A stretch of DNA of 64,000 bases from Collinsella sp. AF08-23 (GCF_003479805.1 NZ_QUHV01000001.1:1-64000), one strand, 5' to 3'; numbered from the stretch's first letter, positions 52,201 through 61,576 are shown. Program-made: numbers and translations. The notes: generated by a model from the sequence alone, not told the origin.

Positions 52201-55200
52201 GGCAGTCCCGTGGGCGATGCCGACCTCGATATAGAGACTGGCAGCGTGGTGACGCTCAAAGCCGACCAGACCATACGCGTGTACGGCGTGCCCGAGGATG
52301 TGAGGTACACGGTCCGCGAGGTGACGACTGCCGAATCGCCCACGCTGTTCAACCTGTTCGGCCTGCTGAACGCGGCGAATGCGCCCCAGATGCCCGAGGG
52401 CTTCACGCTGGTCTCGCGCACCCTCAATGGCGAGGAGGTCGCGGGCCAGGGGGATGAGATCGAGGCGGTCGCGGATGCGGTGGCGGACGTCTTGGTGTTC
52501 ACGAATCTCTATGAAGTCAAGCCGGTCGTGCTGCCGGACGCCGCGAAGATCTCCGCTAAAAAGGTGCTTACGGGTCGAACGGATGACGTGTGGATCGAGG
52601 CGGATGCGTACACCGTGGTCATGGGCCTGCCCTCCGTCCAGCCCGCCGGCGGGGGTGCCCAGGTTGCCGCGGACGACACGGCGAGTGTGACCATCACCAA
52701 GGACACGCCGGATCATACCGCGACCTTTGGGCTGCCGAGATACGATGCGCCCGGCGACCACGTGAGCTATATCTATGAGGTCGACCCGTCCGTCGCTTCG
52801 GGCGAGCGCGTGCCCGGCGTGACGTATTCCGATGCGCTCTACCGCGTGGCCGCCACGACGGTCGATAACGGCGACGGCACCATGCGGGTGACCAAGGTAG
52901 TCCTCGATATGCTGATCGACGATGTGGGCAATGCGGTTCCTGTCGATAATCAACTCGTCGGATCCGTCACGTTTGACGAGGACGGCACCTCCGCGACGCA
53001 CGGTGCCATGACCGTCGTGATCAAAAACACATTCCAAAACGACACCGCCACCGCATCGCTCCAGGCGTTCAAGGTCTTTACGGACACCTCGGGCGGACAT
53101 ACCCTCGCCGGAAACGAGTTCAAGTTCACGCTGAGGCCCGTGAGCGACACGGTGGATGGCACCACGAATACGGACGAGATCACGCTGGCGAGCATGCCCC
53201 GCCCCCGTAACGCGGCAACTCCGGAGGATGGCTCCGCGTGGCCCATCGAGCAGCCCGTGGCCGTCGCGGGCGAGGCCTCGTTCGGTGATTTCACCTTCAG
53301 CACGGAGTCCAACGCCGGCCACACGTATGTGTACGAGCTGACGGAGGTCATGCCCGCGGGGGCGACGGCCGAATCCGGCTACACAGTCGACGGCATGAGG
53401 TATGACTCCAAGGTGTACCGCGTGGAATACGCCGTGAGCAATCCGGCGGACACGAACCCCGCGGGGGACCTCGCGGTGGGTGTCTCGTGGAGCATCAAGA
53501 ACGAGCAGGGTGAGTTCGCCCCCGTTGATGAGGGCGACCTGACCGATCGGGGCTTCCCGTACTTTTCCAACACGTACCAGGCTCTTCCCACGGAGTTGCC
53601 GTTGGAGCTGTCCAAGGCGGTCGACGGCCGTTCATGGGGCAATGGGGAAAAGTTCATCTTCGACGTGGCCGTGACTTCGGGCGATGCGACGGCGGTCGAC
53701 CTGCCCGGGCAAGAGGACGCCCAGGAGGCGGGTGTGTATGAGCTCGAGCCCCCGGCAGGCACGGCACTCGCATCCGGTGAGCCGTTGAACATGCCGATCG
53801 GCAATGTCGCGTTCTCGAAGGTCGGAACATATGTGCTCACCCTGGCCGAGCGCCCGGGTTCGGCTGTGGGCATGGCGTACGACACCGCACCCCGCTCTGT
53901 AACGGTCGAGGTGGCGGATGACGGGACGGGCAAGCTCGTCGCAACGGTCCTCGATGCATCGGGGGCAGTCGCCACCGAGCAAAAGATCGTGGCATCCTTC
54001 ACCAACATCTACCGCGCAACGGGCGCGTTCGCGGGCATCGACGTGACCAAGGTCATGGAGGGTCATGACCTGCTTGAGAATTCGTATGAGTTCACAGTCG
54101 AGCGCACCGCCTATGATTCCTCGGGCAATGTCATCGAGGACAGCCGCCGTTCCGAGAGCATGAAGTGCGGCACTGCCGCCGCTGGCGAGAAGTTCTCGTT
54201 CAACGAGGACTACGGTGATGTGTTCTTTGAGGGCAAGCTGACGCAGGAGCAGATCGGCTACCCGCATATCTTCCGTGTGACCGAGGCCGCCGTCCATCCC
54301 GGGACGGTGGGATATGAGGACGATGCGAATGCGGGCTATGTGGTACTGCGCGTGGTGCCCGATGCGGATGATGCCTCGGCGCTCCATGCCGAGTATGCGG
54401 TCGCCAAGGGGCCCAAGACCTCCGACCTGGTGGGGAGCGACGGTTCCAAGCGGGCGAAGCTGCTCGATGAAGCGGTACTTGAGGGTCTGGGCGACGAGGT
54501 CGTGCGCGGTTCCACCGAGAACGGAGCTGCCGCGGGCGGAGTCATGCCCACGGTCAACTTCGCCAACAAGTACGAGGCAGTGGAACTGGACTACGGTGCC
54601 GCTGGAGGATTGGTTATCGAGAAGACATTCACCTATAAAAACGCCGCGAGCTGGCTTACACGCGACTTCTCCTTCGCCGTGACGCCCAAGGCGACGGAGG
54701 TGTCCCGGCCCGATGGCACGACTCAGCAGCTGACCTCCGCGGGCGATGCGGGCGCTTTGCTCGGCATGACCGATGAGGAGATTGCACAGGGCAAGACCAT
54801 CGCCATCCCCGACGTGCAGGCGAACGCCGACGATCCTGCCACGGTATCGCTTGTTCCCTCGGGCGGGCTCACCTTCGAACAGGGGCACATCGGGAAAACC
54901 TACACCTATGAGGTGCGCGAGGTCATACCGAGCACCGCCGACGGCGTGGCATACGACGATTCTGTCTACACGGTGACCATCGCCGTGAGGGACAACGAGG
55001 ATGGCCGCATCAAGGTCGTCACGCAGGTGGTCAAGGACAGCTATCTGTCGGTGTACACCTATGTTTCGGGCGAGGAGGTTTCTCGGGAGAACGCCGCGCG
55101 CGTGCCGTTCGCGAACGCCTACGCGCCGATTGAAGCGGATGTCTCGGTTGCGATCAACGCCACCAAGCAGTTGACAGGGCGCCCCCTGGTCGATGGTGAA

Positions 55201-56748
55201 TTCGCCTTCGAGGTGCGCAATGCCGCTCCCGCCGCGACGGGCGACGGCCCCGTTTCGACGGGCGTAAACGACGCTTCGGGCAAGGTTGCATTCGACAACA
55301 TCACCTATACGTTGGACAAGCTGTGCGCCGATGTCGATGCCGGCAAGGCGACCGCATCCGCCTCAGGCGATTCCAACGCGGTGACATACACCTATCAGTA
55401 CTCCGTGTCCGAGGTCACCGACGGCTTGGCTGACCAGGGTATCGCCGGTGTTGCGACCTCCTTTGCAGTCACCGTGAGCGTGACGGATGACGGGACGGGT
55501 GCATTGAGCGCGGCTGTCACGTATCCGGAAGGTTCGGGTGACGTTCTGGCGTTCAAGAACGCCTATGGATCCGGTGCCACCACGACGGTGAGTCTCAGCG
55601 GCACGAAGGTGCTCGACGTGGAGTCGGGCGACAACGCGCCGACCTTGAGCGACATCGCCGGAAAGTATGAGTTCACCCTCGCTCCAGCCGAGGGTTTTGA
55701 GGGTGCACCGATGCCGGGCGATGCGACCGTGCGTAACGATGCCGCGGGCAACGTCTCCTTTGGCGAGATCACCTACACCATGGAGGATGTGTTCGGTGCC
55801 GATCCTCTGGATGGGGAGAGCGTGTCTGGAGGCAGCGACGCTTCGGGTGGCGAGGCGGGCGCTCCGTCCGAGATGAGCGCATCGTCCGAGGCGGAGGTTC
55901 CGTCTGAGGTGACGCCCACGTCTGAGGTTGCTCCCGCCGAGCGCACCAGGGTCTTTCGCTACACAATCTCCGAGAGCGGCACGGTGCCCGGAATCGCCAA
56001 CGATCCCGATACCAAGACCGTCGAGGTGACGGTGACCGACAACGGGGATGGCATCATCTCGGCGATCGCCTCCAAGATCGAGGGCGGCGCGAATTTCTCC
56101 TTCACCAACACGTATTCCGTCGTGCCCACCTCTCCTTCATCTGTGAGCGACGCCATTGCCATCACCAAGACGCTGGGCGGGCGCGACCTGCGAGAAGGCG
56201 AGTTCAGTTTTGAGCTGATCGAGACCGTTGACGGAGTGGAGAGGGTCGTCTCTGAGGGCGTCAATGCGGCGGATGGCTCTGTGGGCATGCGGCCGATCGT
56301 CTATGACGGCCCCGGCGTGCACAGCTACGTGCTGCGCGAGGTGCACGGGTCGGCCGACGGTGTGACGTACGACGATGCAGCCCACCGCGTGCAGACCACG
56401 GTGAAGGACAGCGGAGACGGCACGCTTTCGGTCTCCCATGTGCTGCTCGACGCGAATGGCAACCCGGCCCGCGATCAGTCCGTGGTGTTTGCGAACAGCT
56501 ATACCGAGCCGAAGGACCCCATCGACCCCATTGACCCTTCCGATCCCGGAGATTCGGGTGACCGACCCGCTTCGCCCGACGGTGGAAGTGGAGATGGAAA
56601 GACGGACGGATCTCGCCTGTCTGGGACGGGCGATTCTGCCGTGCCTTCCGCCATCGCCGCGTGTGCGTTCGTCGGATCTCTTCTGGTGGCGACGGGAGGT
56701 GTGCTGGTGCGCAGGCGGGTTCGTGACGACCGGCCTGGGCGTTCGTAG
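49300..56748 (+). CDS. Giant cell-wall-anchored protein with fibro-slime and pilin-type repeat domains
   Basis: 2482-residue adhesin-like protein. After a signal peptide (about 1-50) comes a fibro-slime domain with DDDVWVFVDDILVGDLGGIH near residue 287 and FYLERGAGASNMSLKF. Two SpaA-type prealbumin-like domains follow, with DIVKVDQHGDPVAGAGFTLY near 384 and FVMKVDDAGNPVAEAEFTLY near 673. Then come about nine FctA/Spy0128-like isopeptide domains beginning near 921, 1082, 1252, 1434, 1580, 1771, 1948, 2097 and 2286. It ends in LSGTG (2440-2444), a hydrophobic helix and RRRVRDD. LSGTG departs from LPxTG. ATG 49300 follows GAGGTG. It is probably an extended surface stalk for host binding; no sortase is in the window. 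Confidence 0.87.
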   Translation: MFVIGTKFGKGGARRFKVGHRLLMGAGVRAIVAVACAAAMVLEAIPPGEAHAALADDLQKHLIQTVSPSGTTINLFDYWVNDADESAISGDNGGINRGHTLKFNNGDLNGGAAGSGEGPNAWTGGADRYGGIVKDKLENGYPVLSGTNYLDEESLAYLFDAFSGSGKKAHIGTTGLLKAANGYYVYDTTNFASFNVDSNSFSVYDTWGIKGSGASYNANGQFFPFAPIDEVFEEERGGALVQTDVNADAPGLNHHFGMSMSSRFVQPRDGVTPQGDAMVFEFSGDDDVWVFVDDILVGDLGGIHNEATLSIDFKTGDVKINGRSDGTMRGKFESAGAETSAFDGGSSRFKDGTQHTLRFFYLERGAGASNMSLKFNLVNVPNTDIVKVDQHGDPVAGAGFTLYRSNANWEEVAQLATGVTDVNGGMVLTEDDGTVLSFDELYERDTSPNHADSTYYLLKETRIPAGYKAPLEYTDKCMHLQYIYSDQMGSGYFVDPAGTETSDSWMWKNGASIVAKEVITAPNDPVEDETGEKVDVSQGTLFAVAFKKTKADGVDSWAPIYGSPVEGYKVLSGGAWDDVIAAAKGDEHVFTLTASGQLQVELDDLPGDIAKYYLLMDEDERDQAEYTVALYFTTAANGLNGATDANTVRLKNDGFERQFASTMYITNVKDRLFVMKVDDAGNPVAEAEFTLYKADQVNTDGGVVRPIDEDVYYDRLVTQEQLTAPVKLSGAGVFPLTAERFNPLSNGVYYLKETGVPAGYEINDEYVKVIVDDTGVYADAGAKDDGIKTFSGAGNLLASLGQYGENDDVNNTLTWIRGSKQTGVLGDAGAIEWGSPSTAPDDIVDLEYGAAGGALQYGPAEPGGAFRIYCDEGINRLYIQQADENKDPDSKGTWTNLGAMQINQLFTGATCVQVTNERTASIEVTKRVSAAAGLAPDPDAAFPFEFTFDGAGSDGALTYKARVFEADGSPVGDADLDIETGSVVTLKADQTIRVYGVPEDVRYTVREVTTAESPTLFNLFGLLNAANAPQMPEGFTLVSRTLNGEEVAGQGDEIEAVADAVADVLVFTNLYEVKPVVLPDAAKISAKKVLTGRTDDVWIEADAYTVVMGLPSVQPAGGGAQVAADDTASVTITKDTPDHTATFGLPRYDAPGDHVSYIYEVDPSVASGERVPGVTYSDALYRVAATTVDNGDGTMRVTKVVLDMLIDDVGNAVPVDNQLVGSVTFDEDGTSATHGAMTVVIKNTFQNDTATASLQAFKVFTDTSGGHTLAGNEFKFTLRPVSDTVDGTTNTDEITLASMPRPRNAATPEDGSAWPIEQPVAVAGEASFGDFTFSTESNAGHTYVYELTEVMPAGATAESGYTVDGMRYDSKVYRVEYAVSNPADTNPAGDLAVGVSWSIKNEQGEFAPVDEGDLTDRGFPYFSNTYQALPTELPLELSKAVDGRSWGNGEKFIFDVAVTSGDATAVDLPGQEDAQEAGVYELEPPAGTALASGEPLNMPIGNVAFSKVGTYVLTLAERPGSAVGMAYDTAPRSVTVEVADDGTGKLVATVLDASGAVATEQKIVASFTNIYRATGAFAGIDVTKVMEGHDLLENSYEFTVERTAYDSSGNVIEDSRRSESMKCGTAAAGEKFSFNEDYGDVFFEGKLTQEQIGYPHIFRVTEAAVHPGTVGYEDDANAGYVVLRVVPDADDASALHAEYAVAKGPKTSDLVGSDGSKRAKLLDEAVLEGLGDEVVRGSTENGAAAGGVMPTVNFANKYEAVELDYGAAGGLVIEKTFTYKNAASWLTRDFSFAVTPKATEVSRPDGTTQQLTSAGDAGALLGMTDEEIAQGKTIAIPDVQANADDPATVSLVPSGGLTFEQGHIGKTYTYEVREVIPSTADGVAYDDSVYTVTIAVRDNEDGRIKVVTQVVKDSYLSVYTYVSGEEVSRENAARVPFANAYAPIEADVSVAINATKQLTGRPLVDGEFAFEVRNAAPAATGDGPVSTGVNDASGKVAFDNITYTLDKLCADVDAGKATASASGDSNAVTYTYQYSVSEVTDGLADQGIAGVATSFAVTVSVTDDGTGALSAAVTYPEGSGDVLAFKNAYGSGATTTVSLSGTKVLDVESGDNAPTLSDIAGKYEFTLAPAEGFEGAPMPGDATVRNDAAGNVSFGEITYTMEDVFGADPLDGESVSGGSDASGGEAGAPSEMSASSEAEVPSEVTPTSEVAPAERTRVFRYTISESGTVPGIANDPDTKTVEVTVTDNGDGIISAIASKIEGGANFSFTNTYSVVPTSPSSVSDAIAITKTLGGRDLREGEFSFELIETVDGVERVVSEGVNAADGSVGMRPIVYDGPGVHSYVLREVHGSADGVTYDDAAHRVQTTVKDSGDGTLSVSHVLLDANGNPARDQSVVFANSYTEPKDPIDPIDPSDPGDSGDRPASPDGGSGDGKTDGSRLSGTGDSAVPSAIAACAFVGSLLVATGGVLVRRRVRDDRPGRS

Positions 56749-56900
56749 CCGTTCGTGGCCGGAGGGTTTTGTGAACGTGCCATCGGTTTCTCTTGTCCAT
56801 GGGGCGCGGGTTCTTCATACTGTTCGTATCGCTTCTTGTGGCTTTGCCGCAAACGAATCGCAAACGCACTTCCCTTACGGGGGCAAACCAAGGAGGACTG

Positions 56901-58703
56901 ATGGCTCAGTCACGCAACAAGGCCGTAATCGCTGGCCTCACCGCTGCACTCACACTCGGCAGCGTCACCTTGCCGGCGATGGCGACTACTTCCAACAGCA
57001 CTCCCATGACGGATTCCGATCCCGACGGCATGGGGGTGCCCCTTCCGGGCGACTACGACAAGGCGGACTATTACGAGGGCTCCGAAGGTGTGGTGACGTT
57101 CGCCTCCGTGCGCTCTGGCTCCACGCTTACCCCGGTCGCGCTGTCGGACGAGATGAAGTACTTCACCAAGTACGAGAGCGGCTGCAATTACGACAAGGGT
57201 CTCTCGTACGGAGACGGTTACAACGCGATGGGCTATTACCAGTTCGATCGTCGTTACAGCCTCTTGCCGTTCATTCAACAGGTATACAGCTACAACCCCA
57301 CCAAGTACGCCATGTTCCAGGCGGTCATTGCTCAGCGCGATACGCTCTCGAATCCGTCGTACAGCATGTACGACTACACGACTCGCCAGCTCACCGCGCC
57401 GGCGCAGATCCTGAACGAGGCGTGGCATGCGGCTTATGCGGCGGACCCCGTCGAGTTTTCTGCCCTGCAGGACGCGTACGCGTTCAACAATTACTACCTG
57501 CCGGTTCAGAGTTCGCTGCTCAACACCTATGGCGTTGACGTGCGCAACCGTGCTGATTGCGTCAAGGGCCTCGTGTGGGGCATGTGTAACCTGTTCGGCC
57601 AGGGAGGCGTGCAGAAGTTCTTTAAGGCCGCGAACATCAACAACGCGATGAGCGACCGCGAGCTGGTCACGGCGCTGTGTGATACGGTGGTCAACCGTGT
57701 GGCGGAGTGGTATCCCAAGCAGCCGCAGTATCACCAGGGCTGGCAGAACCGCTATAAGAAGGAGAAGGCCGCGTGCCTGGCGTACCTGGACCAGCATGAT
57801 GCGGAGCAGAACGCGGGTAGCCAAGAGCAGGGCGGCGATGCGTCGAATGGTGACGGCGCCGCCCAACAGAGCCCCGGCGCCGGTGCGCCGAGCGAACCCA
57901 GCGTGGGCACTCCGGACAACCCCAGCGCGGGCGATCAGGGAACCTCCGACCCCTCCGGTGGGACGAGTGACAGTGGCTCCGATAACGGCGGTAGCACCGG
58001 CGGCGGTGCCAGCGACGGCAACAACGGTGGCTCCAGCACGGGCGGTGACGCCGGTGTTGGCGAAAGCGGTGACGCGTCGACTGGTGACACCTCGACCGGC
58101 GACGGTGTGGGCAACTCCGGTTCTGGCGACCAGGGCGACAACACCTCCAACGGCGGTACGACTTCCGAGGACGACAAGCCCCTCGACGACAACTCGCTCG
58201 ACTCTACCGACGATGCCGGGGACGATTCGGATGAGACCACGCACACGCACACATTCGTTGAGGCTTGGAGCCATGACGGGAAGACCCATTGGCATGCGTG
58301 CGAGGACGAGACCTGCACCGAGCACGGTTCCGAGGAAGCGCACACGAGCGACACTTGGGTGACGAACAGCACCGACCACTGGAAGGTCTGCGAGGTCTGC
58401 GGTACGGCGTTCGACATCGCTCCCCACGATTTTGGGGAGTGGCGCATTACCAAGCAGGCTACCGAGGCCGAAAAGGGCGTTCGCGAGCGCACCTGCAATA
58501 CCTGCGGCAAGATCGTTTCTGAGGAATACGAGGCCGCGTCTGCAAAGACAACGGGCGCGCAATCGACCTCGGGTGGCTCCTCCAAGGAGGGCTTGCCCGG
58601 CACGGGCGACATCATCTCGATGGTCGCCGTGGGCGCGACGGGTCTCGCCGTGGCCGGCGGCTCCTTCCTCTCGCTCGCAAAAAAAGAGCGCGACGAGGAG
58701 TAG
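56901..58703 (+). CDS. Sortase-anchored protein with lysozyme-like N-terminal domain
   Basis: 600-residue secreted protein. A signal peptide of about 28 residues precedes a globular region of about 270 residues. That region contains KYESGCNYDKGLSYGDGYNA, GYYQFDRRYSLLPF and YHQGWQNRYKKEK. The Glu followed by a G-x-YQF motif recalls transglycosylase or phage-type lysozyme folds (inference). A Gly/Ser/Asp-rich linker (about 305-445) follows. A module with repeated His and CxxC motifs (HWHACEDETC, HWKVCEVCG, RTCNTCGK) comes before LPGTG at 565-569 with its membrane helix. ATG 56901 follows AAGGAGG. It lies 152 nt after the giant surface protein and may share its regulation. Confidence 0.75.
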   Translation: MAQSRNKAVIAGLTAALTLGSVTLPAMATTSNSTPMTDSDPDGMGVPLPGDYDKADYYEGSEGVVTFASVRSGSTLTPVALSDEMKYFTKYESGCNYDKGLSYGDGYNAMGYYQFDRRYSLLPFIQQVYSYNPTKYAMFQAVIAQRDTLSNPSYSMYDYTTRQLTAPAQILNEAWHAAYAADPVEFSALQDAYAFNNYYLPVQSSLLNTYGVDVRNRADCVKGLVWGMCNLFGQGGVQKFFKAANINNAMSDRELVTALCDTVVNRVAEWYPKQPQYHQGWQNRYKKEKAACLAYLDQHDAEQNAGSQEQGGDASNGDGAAQQSPGAGAPSEPSVGTPDNPSAGDQGTSDPSGGTSDSGSDNGGSTGGGASDGNNGGSSTGGDAGVGESGDASTGDTSTGDGVGNSGSGDQGDNTSNGGTTSEDDKPLDDNSLDSTDDAGDDSDETTHTHTFVEAWSHDGKTHWHACEDETCTEHGSEEAHTSDTWVTNSTDHWKVCEVCGTAFDIAPHDFGEWRITKQATEAEKGVRERTCNTCGKIVSEEYEAASAKTTGAQSTSGGSSKEGLPGTGDIISMVAVGATGLAVAGGSFLSLAKKERDEE

Positions 58704-58880
58704 CCTCAAGCGTCGCACAGTCTAGCTACTCAACCTTGCGATTCCATCCGTTCCGCGGTAGCCCTCCGGCCAAAGCGCGGGGCGGGTTCTTTCTGGTACC
58801 CTTAAGGCGGTAAAACACGTGCTTGGCACGCGTGCGCCCGCATTGGATCGGGTGTTGCATGCTATGGGAAGGGAGGCCTC

Positions 58881-59564
58881 ATGGAGGCTTACAAGCAGGA
58901 GTTCATCGAGTTCATGGTTGAGTCCGATGTACTCAAGTTCGGCGACTTCACCCTCAAGAGCGGCCGCAAGTCTCCGTTCTTCATGAACGCTGGAGCTTAC
59001 GTGACGGGCGAGCAGCTCATGCGCTTGGGCGAGTATTATGCGCGCGCCATCCATGACAACTTCGGCCTGGACTTCGACGTCGTATTCGGTCCTGCCTACA
59101 AGGGCATTCCGCTGTCCGTCGTCACCGCCATCGCCATGCACAAGCTGTATGGCAAGGAGGTCAAGTACTGCTCCGACCGTAAGGAGGTCAAGGACCACGG
59201 CGCCGACAAGGGCGGCATGCTGGGCTATGAACTCAAGGACGGCGACCGCGTGGTGATGGTCGAGGACGTGACCACCTCGGGCAAGTCCATCGACGAGACC
59301 TATCCTAAGCTCATGGACGCCGCGAACGTCGAGGTCAAGGGCCTCATTGTGAGCCTCAACCGCATGGAGGTCGGCAAGGGTGGCGTGACTACCGCGCAGA
59401 AGGAGATCGAGGCCAAGTACGGCTTCCCCGTGGCGAGCATCGTGTCCATGGCCGAGGTGACCGATCACTTGTATAACCGCGAAGTTGCCGGCCGCGTGGT
59501 GATTGACGACGAGCTCAAGGCCGCCATCGACGCCTACTACGAGCAGTACGGCGCCCGCGAATAG
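58881..59564 (+). CDS. pyrE: Orotate phosphoribosyltransferase
   Basis: Joins orotate and PRPP to OMP in pyrimidine synthesis. The 227 residues fit. FGDFTLKSGRKSPFFMNAG, VFGPAYKGIPL and the PRPP loop VVMVEDVTTSGKS near residue 125 are all present. The start has GGGAGG immediately upstream. No other pyr genes are near, and it stands as a single unit ending at the palindromes at 59590-59624. Confidence 0.95.
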   Translation: MEAYKQEFIEFMVESDVLKFGDFTLKSGRKSPFFMNAGAYVTGEQLMRLGEYYARAIHDNFGLDFDVVFGPAYKGIPLSVVTAIAMHKLYGKEVKYCSDRKEVKDHGADKGGMLGYELKDGDRVVMVEDVTTSGKSIDETYPKLMDAANVEVKGLIVSLNRMEVGKGGVTTAQKEIEAKYGFPVASIVSMAEVTDHLYNREVAGRVVIDDELKAAIDAYYEQYGARE

Positions 59565-59589
59565 GATTTCCGTTTGCCGATTGGCGCTT

Positions 59590-59624
59590 GCCGCCCGGGC
59601 GGCGATTTGAGGGGCATCCCCTCA
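59590..59624 (+). terminator. Palindrome pair after pyrE
   Basis: The 14-bp perfect palindrome GCCGCCCGGGCGGC (59590-59603) is followed by the hairpin TGAGGGG-CAT-CCCCTCA (59608-59624). Neither has a T run; together they may terminate pyrE. Confidence 0.45.
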
Positions 59625-59717
59625 GGTGTTCGGAGGTCGGATACCATCAGGGTAATTTGATGGGTTGGCGTTCGAGTGCGTAAGAGAATGACTCGTCACC
59701 GGCATCGGGAGGAAGCG

Positions 59718-60278
59718 ATGAAGAAGAAGTTCTGGGTCATGCCCTTGGCGGCAATCGCGGTTGTATGCACCGTGCTGCTGAGCGCGTGCGGCGGCCCCTC
59801 GGTCGAGGAGCTCATCCGTGAGGATGTCGAGAAGGCGTTTTCGGAGGTCTCCGCCGACAACGAGGACCTGATGGATGCCATGGTCGCGAGCTCCGACGGT
59901 GCGTTCGAGCAGCTCGGCCTCGACACCAAAGAATTCGCCGAGGCGTATCTGGACGGCTTTGGTCACGAGATCAAGGAGGTCGTGGTTGACGAGGAGGCCG
60001 GCACCGCCGACGCCAAGGTGATCGTCAAGATCAAGTCCCTTACCGCGATCATGGCCGATTTTGCCTCGCAGTTCCAGGAGTATGTGAACGGTCTTGACCC
60101 ATCGACCGTGAGCAGCGAGGAGGAGCTGTACGCCCAAGCAGGCCAGATTCTGATGGATGCGGTCAAGAACGCCGAGCCCGCCGAGACCGAGTGCACGTTC
60201 TCGTATGAGAAGGACGACGAGGGCAGCTGGTCCGCAACGGAGGATACCGAGACCGAGATCCTCAACGCGATGCAGTAA
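59718..60278 (+). CDS. Small lipoprotein of unknown function
   Basis: The 186-residue product has the signal MKKKFWVMPLAAIAVVCTVL and the lipobox LLSAC, so it is predicted to be lipid-anchored outside the membrane. The mature part is acidic and largely helical with some beta strands (VVVDEEAGTADAKVIVKIKS), similar in style to short Gram-positive DUF4878/DUF5105-like lipoproteins, but I cannot assign a family. ATG 59718 follows GGGAGGAA. It is a single gene with a bidirectional terminator after it. Confidence 0.75.
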   Translation: MKKKFWVMPLAAIAVVCTVLLSACGGPSVEELIREDVEKAFSEVSADNEDLMDAMVASSDGAFEQLGLDTKEFAEAYLDGFGHEIKEVVVDEEAGTADAKVIVKIKSLTAIMADFASQFQEYVNGLDPSTVSSEEELYAQAGQILMDAVKNAEPAETECTFSYEKDDEGSWSATEDTETEILNAMQ

Positions 60279-60307
60279 ATGCGGCGAGTAAGAACATGTG
60301 GCACAAA

Positions 60308-60340
60308 GAAAGGGGAGGAGCGAACCTCCCCTTTCTCATA
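60308..60340. terminator. Bidirectional terminator
   Basis: AGAAAGGGGAGG pairs with CCTCCCCTTTCT around GAGCGAA, serving the lipoprotein gene and the convergent phospholipase-like gene. Confidence 0.8.
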
Positions 60341-60367
60341 TGGCGTTTCGCTGCACCTGACCGGTCG

Positions 60368-61312
60368 CTACTCTTCGCGGTCGAACTCTTCGGTGGCGTC
60401 GAGCGTGCGTCCCGAGTAGTTGACGTGCCCCGTCACCGCCGCCATATCGCCCGTCCCGATGAACCGCGCGGCAGCTTGTTGGTAATCGTCGAGAGCGCGC
60501 TCGAACAGTGCCGGGAAGCTTTCCGTACGAACGGCTTGAGTGAAGGGGTCGGTCCATTCGTTGCGCGCCAAGTTTCCTGCACCCGCCGGCGGCTCGGCGG
60601 TCACGCGATGCGCCAGCGCCTGCAGCAGGGAGTAATCTTTGACGAGGCCTTCGAGGCGAGCTAGGGCGCACGTTCGTACAGAGCCAGCCGGCTCGATCAC
60701 GCGGTAGGCGAGCTGCATGTCCGCCACGGCACCACCGTATTCATTCGCGCCTACGCTTATGCCGTACACGCTGTTCGCGACAAAGCTCGTGAGCGCGCCC
60801 GCCACCTTGTCGAGGCGGGCGCTTGTGACGAGCTCGCCGGCGGGCGGATAGTCCGCCACGGTCGCCCCATCGCGCTTGATTTGGAGCATGAGCACGTCGA
60901 GGTCGCTTTCGATCACTGCATGAACTTGGCTTCCCGCGCCCGTGAGGTCATCGTCCGCCTCTTGAATGCCCCATTGCTGCGCATACACAAAGGGATGGGC
61001 GTTGCGGTCCAGAATGTAGTGGGAGAGTAGGCCGAGCGTCCATGCGCGGCCAACGCCCGCATCGGCGGGCTGCAGGTGTGTCACGCCGTCGCGCAAGGCG
61101 GCAAGCTGCTTTGACATGCGGCTGCGGTGCATGACGCGCGCGAGTTCCATGCAAGTGCCCATGTGGGGCGTGCGGACCCGGAAGAAGAACGGGTCGGGGC
61201 CCTGGTTGGCGAGCAGGAAGGCGGCGCGCTCGTCATCTGAGGTTATGAGCCCTTCGGGAAGACGCTCGATGCTTTCCTCGCCGAACAGTCGATGGGTGAT
61301 CAGTGCGGGCAT
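60368..61312 (-). CDS. Zinc-dependent phospholipase C-like protein
   Basis: The 314-residue protein has the Zn_dep_PLPC-type pattern: N-terminal MPALITHRLFGEESIERLP, NQGPDPFFFR, LSHYILDRNAHPFVYAQQ (H...D...H metal ligands) and VHAVIESDLDVLML. Unlike secreted phospholipases C it has no signal peptide, so it is probably cytoplasmic and its substrate is uncertain. ATG 61312 follows AAGGAG; an upstream 13-codon extension is not used. Confidence 0.75.
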   Translation of the reverse strand: MPALITHRLFGEESIERLPEGLITSDDERAAFLLANQGPDPFFFRVRTPHMGTCMELARVMHRSRMSKQLAALRDGVTHLQPADAGVGRAWTLGLLSHYILDRNAHPFVYAQQWGIQEADDDLTGAGSQVHAVIESDLDVLMLQIKRDGATVADYPPAGELVTSARLDKVAGALTSFVANSVYGISVGANEYGGAVADMQLAYRVIEPAGSVRTCALARLEGLVKDYSLLQALAHRVTAEPPAGAGNLARNEWTDPFTQAVRTESFPALFERALDDYQQAAARFIGTGDMAAVTGHVNYSGRTLDATEEFDREE

Positions 61313-61422
61313 GGGGACTCCTTTTTCAAAAAAGAAACGTCTGTCGCTCATTATTCCCAGCTGGGAGCAGTTATCTCATGCGATTTTGCGATGTGAGGGG
61401 GCGCTCTCGCAAGCGGGCTGCG

Positions 61423-61466
61423 AGGGATGTGCAAAATAGGGACGTATCCCCATTTTACACATCCCT
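61423..61466. repeat. REP-like hairpin between divergent genes
   Basis: 44 nt with arms AGGGATGTG / CACATCCCT and AAAAT / ATTTT, around GGGACGTATCCC. It belongs to the same family as 6765, 13992 and 23493. Confidence 0.65.
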
Positions 61467-61546
61467 CCGGCGCGGGTGGGCGTTCCGGCGTTGCCCCATC
61501 CGACTGCGCCAGAAACGGTATCGAAATGGTTTTGAAATCCATAATG

Positions 61547-61576
61547 TTGCGCGTAGCTGGGGAAATAAGGTATAAC
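61547..61576 (+). promoter_or_regulatory. Putative promoter of the amino acid ABC operon
   Basis: TTGCGC at 61547 and TATAAC at 61571-61576 are 18 nt apart, about 35 nt before the ATPase start. Confidence 0.45.

Noticed and set aside
55777..55960. Possible frameshift or foreign insert in the Ser/Glu/Pro-rich part of the giant surface protein
   Set aside because: The frame stays open and the following strand RVFRYTISESGTVPG continues the domain normally, so it is a low-complexity loop.
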